From positions 248,001-312,000 of the forward strand of contig NZ_JAHLEL010000008.1 of NCBI RefSeq assembly GCF_020131355.1: 64,000 nucleotides of DNA, given 5' to 3'. Each line of letters opens with the position of its first letter. Within the stretch, counting starts at the first letter, position 1. Below are positions 60,458 to 64,000 of this stretch, piece after piece. This stretch comes from Pseudonocardia sp. ICBG1293. GTDB taxonomy: Bacteria; Actinomycetota; Actinomycetes; Mycobacteriales; Pseudonocardiaceae. Under the pieces are notes generated by a model. It saw only the letters and a program-made list of their open reading frames with translations, searched no databases and was not told the DNA's origin. Made by a program: the position numbers and the translations under genes.

Positions 60458-62308
60458 GTGACGACAGTGGAGCACGGCAAGAACTCGCACCCCGCTCCCG
60501 CGGCCCCGAAGCGGGCGGTCGACCGACCGCCGGGCTTCCGGCCGAGCCCGACGCCCCGCCCGATGACGGGCCCGCCGCCGGGAGCGTCGTCGGGTCCGGG
60601 CCAGGGACCCGGTCAGCCGTCCGGGGAGTCCGGCGCGGAGCGGTCCGGCCGGTCGGTGTCGATGGTCCCGCTGGTCGGCCCGGTCGAGGGTCCCGCGCAG
60701 GCCACCACCGCCGTGGCGCGGCCCGGGGTGGAGGCGACGACCGTCGTCGACCGGTCACGGGTGCGGCAGACCCCGCCGCGGGAGCAGGGCCCGGCGCGGG
60801 AGCAGGGTCCGGGCGGGTCCGGGCCGCTGCGGGACCAACAGGCCCCGGCCGAACGGGCCACGGTCGCCACGCCGCTGCCGGAGCGCGCGACCGTCGCGAA
60901 CCCGGTCCCGGGGACCGCCCCGGCCCCCGGGAGCACCCCGGCCCCGGGATCGCAGCGCCCGGCCGCGGGGAGCCGCGAGCACGTCCTCAACCGGGTCGAC
61001 GGCCCGGGCTCCGCGACCACGGTCGTCCGCGTCGCGCCCCCGGCGGAGCCCCGCACCACACCGCCGGTGGACGGCCGTGGTGCGCCGTCGAGCCGTGTCG
61101 CACCCCCGGCGGAGAGCACCAGCGGCTGCCCGGTCACCGGGCACGGACGGTCCGGCGGGCACCCGCCGCCCCCCGGCGTCGCCGACGAGCGGGACCCCGC
61201 GCCGGCCGACCCGGCCGCGGCCGAGGAGTTCCTGCGTCAGGTGTACGCCGAGACCGAGCCGGCGATGCCGCTGCCCGAGCGGCTGCGCCAGGTCCGCGCC
61301 GAGATCGACCGGGTCGGCACCTACACCCACACCACGCACGAGCTGGTGTTCGGCACCCGTGTCGCCTGGCGGAACTCCGCGCGCTGCATCGGGCGGCTGT
61401 ACTGGCAGTCGCTGCAGGTCCGCGACCTGCGCCACCTGCACGACCCGGCCGACATCGCCCAGGAGAGCGTCGGGCACCTGCGGGCCGCCACCCGCGGCGG
61501 GCGGATCCGCTCGACGATGACGGTGTTCGCGCCCGACGCCCCGGGTCGGCCCGGTCCGCGGATCCGCAACGACCAGCTCGTCCGCTACGCCGGGCACCGC
61601 AACCCCGACGGCACCGTCACCGGTGACCCGGGCCAGGCCGACTTCACCGACCACGTCGTCGGGATGGGGTGGCCGCGGCCGCAGCCTGCGGGCCGGTTCG
61701 ACGTGCTGCCGCTGCTCATCACCGGCCCGGACGGGCGGTCCCGGCTGTTCGACGTCCCGCCGGACGCCGTGCACGAGGTCCCGCTGCGCCATCCCGAGCA
61801 CCCGTGGTTCGCCCGGCTCGGGCTGCGCTGGCACTCGGTGCCCGCGATCAGCAACATGCCGCTGGAGATCGGCGGGATCGTGTACCCGGCCGCCCCGTTC
61901 AACGGCTGGTACCTCGACACCGAGGTCGGCGCCCGCAACCTGGCCGACACCGACCGCTACGACCTGCTGCCGGAGATCGCGAAGCGGCTCGGGCTCGACA
62001 CCCGGTCGGTGCGCACGATGTGGCGGGACCGGGCGATGGTGGAGCTGGTCCGCGCGGTCACCTACTCCTTCGACGCCGACGGCGTCACCATGGCCGACCA
62101 CCACAGCGAGTCCGAACGGTTCATGGCCTTCCTCGCGAAGGAGGAGGCCGCGGGACGACGCTGCCCGGCCGACTGGAGCTGGATCGTGCCGCCGATGTCG
62201 GGCTCGCAGACCCCGGTGTTCCACCGCTACTACGACGAGCCCGACCGGGACCTGCGCCCGGCGTTCCTGGAGCCGCACGGTCTGCGGCCCCACGACGATC
62301 AGGGCTGA
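60458..62308 (+). CDS. nos: Bacterial nitric oxide synthase (oxygenase) with long Pro-rich N-terminal extension
   Basis: Residues about 245-610 form a NOS oxygenase domain. It contains the heme-ligand Cys310 in WRNSARCIGR, QVYAETEPAMPLPERL before it, the substrate-binding stretch with NMPLEIGG and FNGWYLDTEVGARNL, and the C-terminal pterin-side HHSESERFMAFL and RRCPADWSWIVPPMSGSQTPVFH. It would make NO from arginine using external reductases. The first 240 residues are Pro/Gly/Arg-rich and apparently disordered, unlike the usual 350-400-residue bacterial enzymes. GAAGGA precedes the GTG. It follows trmB by 16 bp. Confidence 0.9.
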   Translation: MTTVEHGKNSHPAPAAPKRAVDRPPGFRPSPTPRPMTGPPPGASSGPGQGPGQPSGESGAERSGRSVSMVPLVGPVEGPAQATTAVARPGVEATTVVDRSRVRQTPPREQGPAREQGPGGSGPLRDQQAPAERATVATPLPERATVANPVPGTAPAPGSTPAPGSQRPAAGSREHVLNRVDGPGSATTVVRVAPPAEPRTTPPVDGRGAPSSRVAPPAESTSGCPVTGHGRSGGHPPPPGVADERDPAPADPAAAEEFLRQVYAETEPAMPLPERLRQVRAEIDRVGTYTHTTHELVFGTRVAWRNSARCIGRLYWQSLQVRDLRHLHDPADIAQESVGHLRAATRGGRIRSTMTVFAPDAPGRPGPRIRNDQLVRYAGHRNPDGTVTGDPGQADFTDHVVGMGWPRPQPAGRFDVLPLLITGPDGRSRLFDVPPDAVHEVPLRHPEHPWFARLGLRWHSVPAISNMPLEIGGIVYPAAPFNGWYLDTEVGARNLADTDRYDLLPEIAKRLGLDTRSVRTMWRDRAMVELVRAVTYSFDADGVTMADHHSESERFMAFLAKEEAAGRRCPADWSWIVPPMSGSQTPVFHRYYDEPDRDLRPAFLEPHGLRPHDDQG

Positions 62309-62315
62309 GGACCCT

Positions 62316-62765
62316 TCAGGGCTGGGCGGTGACCGGGCTCAGCCCCGGCACCTGCCGGGTCCGGCCCCGGAACTCGGCGACGACCGTCCCGTCGTCGGCG
62401 CGGACGGTGACGTCGTAGAGGCCGGACCGGCCGCTCGCGGCCCGCTCGACCGCCTCCGCGGTGAGGACGTCGCCCTCCCGCGCCGGGCGCAGGAACGCGA
62501 TGTCGGCGCCGCTGGCCAGGGCGGAGACGCCGTGGGAGTTGCTGGCGTAGGCCATCGCGGTGTCGGCGAACAGGAACAGGTAACCGCCGTGGCAGACCCC
62601 GTGCCCGTTGACCTGGTCGGGGCGGACGGTCATGGTCGCCGTCGCCCGTCCGGGAGTGACCGCGACGACGTCGACCCCCGCCGAACGGCTCGCCCGGTCG
62701 CCGTCGCGCATGATCTCGGCGGTCCGGGTGGCGAGCTGCTCCGGTCCGGTCGGTGGGTTCTCCAT
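62316..62765 (-). CDS. PaaI-type hotdog-fold thioesterase
   Basis: The 149-residue protein is of PaaI size and has the hotdog motif VNGHGVCHGGYLFLFADTAMAYASNSHG, with the catalytic Asp in ADTAMA and the Asn/Gly/His turn, then DIAFLRPAREGDVLTAEAVE. It hydrolyses a CoA thioester, in the prototype ring-hydroxylated phenylacetyl-CoA, although no paa genes are nearby. The ATG at 62765 is chosen from the family start. It is convergent with the NOS gene, eight bases away. Confidence 0.85.
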   Translation of the reverse strand: MENPPTGPEQLATRTAEIMRDGDRASRSAGVDVVAVTPGRATATMTVRPDQVNGHGVCHGGYLFLFADTAMAYASNSHGVSALASGADIAFLRPAREGDVLTAEAVERAASGRSGLYDVTVRADDGTVVAEFRGRTRQVPGLSPVTAQP

Positions 62766-62832
62766 GGGGACAGTCTCACCCGCGCGGGCGCCGGGCCGGG
62801 CGGGCGGGGCGACGACGGCTAGGCTGCCCGGC

Positions 62833-63477
62833 ATGAGCGGCGGGACGGGGCAACACGGACGCGGCGTTCCGACGGGCCCGCAGCCGCGTGTGCTGCTGGT
62901 GTGGGACGCACCCAACATGGACATGAGCCTGGGTTCGCTGCTCGGAGCCCGGCCGACCTCGGCCTACCGCCCCCGTTTCGACGCCGTCGGCCGCTGGCTG
63001 CTGGACCTCGCCGGTCCCGAGGCCGAGGCCGAGGCGTGTGTGTTCACCAACGTCGCGCCGGGCAGCATCGACATCGTCCGGCCCTGGGTCGAGGCCCTGC
63101 GCAACGTGGGGTTCGCCGTCTTCGCCAAGCCGAAGACCAGCGAGGACTCCGACGTCGACGACGACATGCTCGCCCACATCGGCATGCGCTCGGCCGAGGG
63201 CATGCTGCGCCACGTCGTCGTCGCCTCGGGGGACGGACGGGCGTTCCGGGAGCCGCTGGAGAAGCTCATCGACGTCGGCACCGACGTCACGGTGATCGGC
63301 TTCCGCGAGTACGCCGGGTTCGCCCTGGCCTCCGAGACGCTGTCGTTCCTCGACCTCGAGGACATCGACGGCGTGTTCCGGGAGCCGCTGCCGCGCGTCT
63401 CGCTGGACACCCTGCCCGACGAGGGCGCCTGGCTGCCGCCGTTCCGGTCGCTGCGCTCGCTGCTCGACCGCCGCTGA
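62833..63477 (+). CDS. NYN-domain (PIN-like) putative RNase
   Basis: The 214-residue protein has the NYN pattern: VLLVWDAPNMDMSLG with the first Asp, then PKTSEDSDVDDDMLAHIG with the acidic cluster, and HVVVASGDGRAFREPLEKL with the later Asp. These acidic residues should coordinate metal for RNA cleavage. The TPR or KH domains found in some relatives are absent. The ATG at 62833 is the first plausible start. It precedes the amidohydrolase gene by one base. Confidence 0.8.
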   Translation: MSGGTGQHGRGVPTGPQPRVLLVWDAPNMDMSLGSLLGARPTSAYRPRFDAVGRWLLDLAGPEAEAEACVFTNVAPGSIDIVRPWVEALRNVGFAVFAKPKTSEDSDVDDDMLAHIGMRSAEGMLRHVVVASGDGRAFREPLEKLIDVGTDVTVIGFREYAGFALASETLSFLDLEDIDGVFREPLPRVSLDTLPDEGAWLPPFRSLRSLLDRR

Positions 63478-63478
63478 C

Positions 63479-64000
63479 ATGGCGGTTCTCCAGCGGCTCA
63501 CCGCGCCGGTCGCGCTGCCCTGCACGCCCGGCTTCCCGGTCGTGCGGAACGCGGTCCTCGACGTCGACGACACCGGCCGGATCGCGTTCGTGGGCACCGC
63601 CGCGGACGCACCGCCGACCGACGCCGTCGTGCGGCCGCTGCGCGGCCTGCTCATGCCCGGGATGGTCAACACGCACTGCCACACCCCGATGTCGCTGCTG
63701 CGCGGGATGGGCGGCGACCTGCCGCTGATGCCGTGGCTGACCGAGGTCATGTGGCCCGCGGAGAGCCTGCTGACCGAGGACGACGTGCACGCCGGCATGG
63801 TCGCGGGCTGCCTGGACCTGTTGCGGACCGGCTGCACCACCAGCGTCGAGATGTACTTCTTCACCGACGCGCTGGCCGACGCCGTCCGCACGGCGGGCTC
63901 CCGTGCCGTGCTCACCCCGGGGATCATCGCCGCGCCCGGCTGGGACCGGCTCGGGACCTGGGAGCAGATGCGCGACGACGTCTCCGCCCGGATCGACGCC
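63479..64000 (+). CDS. Amidohydrolase family protein (MtaD/TrzA-like), truncated by the window edge
   Basis: The first 174 codons are present. They include the metal-site motif MVNTHCHTPMSLLRGMGGDLPLMPWL, typical of cytosine-deaminase-like amidohydrolases such as S-adenosylhomocysteine/methylthioadenosine deaminases, and the LLRTGCTTSVEMYFF segment. The rest lies beyond the right edge. It starts at ATG 63479, immediately after the NYN gene. Confidence 0.8.
   Translation, partial: MAVLQRLTAPVALPCTPGFPVVRNAVLDVDDTGRIAFVGTAADAPPTDAVVRPLRGLLMPGMVNTHCHTPMSLLRGMGGDLPLMPWLTEVMWPAESLLTEDDVHAGMVAGCLDLLRTGCTTSVEMYFFTDALADAVRTAGSRAVLTPGIIAAPGWDRLGTWEQMRDDVSARIDA

Noticed and set aside
1..64000. tRNA, rRNA or CRISPR features
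   Set aside because: No TTC-G-A-type T-arm with matching acceptor stem, rRNA sequence or regularly spaced repeat array was seen while reading. A tRNA search program was not available, so a missed tRNA cannot be fully excluded.

Overview
The window is very GC-rich with GTG/ATG starts and many GTGA/ATGA gene overlaps. Its gene families (mycothiol-dependent isomerase fold, an iniBAC-type dynamin locus, FadE5, GTP-dependent PEPCK, bacterial nitric oxide synthase) point to an actinobacterium, most likely Pseudonocardiaceae (Pseudonocardia-like). No rRNA, tRNA, CRISPR array or prophage was seen.

Layout. 1-4.2 kb: small-molecule enzymes on the minus strand (PPOX fragment, MDMPI-fold protein, PanE, MmcQ/YjbR, a frameshifted alpha/beta hydrolase, a DMT-type membrane protein). 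4.5-14.6 kb: a complete iniBAC-type envelope-stress locus with a divergent membrane-anchored Hsp70, two iniB paralogues, iniA and iniC dynamin-like GTPases, and a convergent MalT/LuxR-type regulator resembling IniR. 14.7-25.5 kb: IspD-like cytidylyltransferase, C-methyltransferase, Tat-exported amidase, FadE5 with twin operators, CBS protein, VanW protein, GroES-like protein, AAA ATPase and a 44-codon ORF. 25.7-30.8 kb: FxsA and a branched-chain/pyruvate-type 2-oxoacid dehydrogenase operon (E1a-E1b-E2). 31-33.6 kb: polar amino acid ABC transporter. 33.6-41.7 kb: AraC regulator, SCO protein coupled to a linalool dehydratase/isomerase-family enzyme, CMD peroxidase-like protein, two-component system and beta-lactamase-family hydrolase. 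41.7-48.5 kb: an unrecognised frameshifted gene, CstA/YbdD carbon-uptake pair and PEPCK.

49.4-55.8 kb: an MFS efflux gene and its probable divergent TetR repressor, with the shared promoter broken up by mobile elements. One 121-bp MITE lies between two TetR-type operators. A train of MITE-IS-MITE-IS-IS-MITE, each unit separated by only a 3-bp TTA (once TAA), lies between the operator region and the tetR start codon. 55.9-64 kb: membrane proteins, two family-2 glycosyltransferases behind a structured leader that resembles a c-di-AMP riboswitch, TrmB, a nitric oxide synthase with an unusually long Pro-rich N-terminus, a thioesterase, a NYN-domain protein and the start of an amidohydrolase.

Three genes (alpha/beta hydrolase, VanW N-terminus, unknown gene at 41.7-43.8 kb) show apparent one-base indels at or near homopolymers. 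These could be real lesions or consensus errors. The two most notable systems are the expanded iniBAC locus and the TTA-spaced IS/MITE train that appears to uncouple tetR from its efflux pump.
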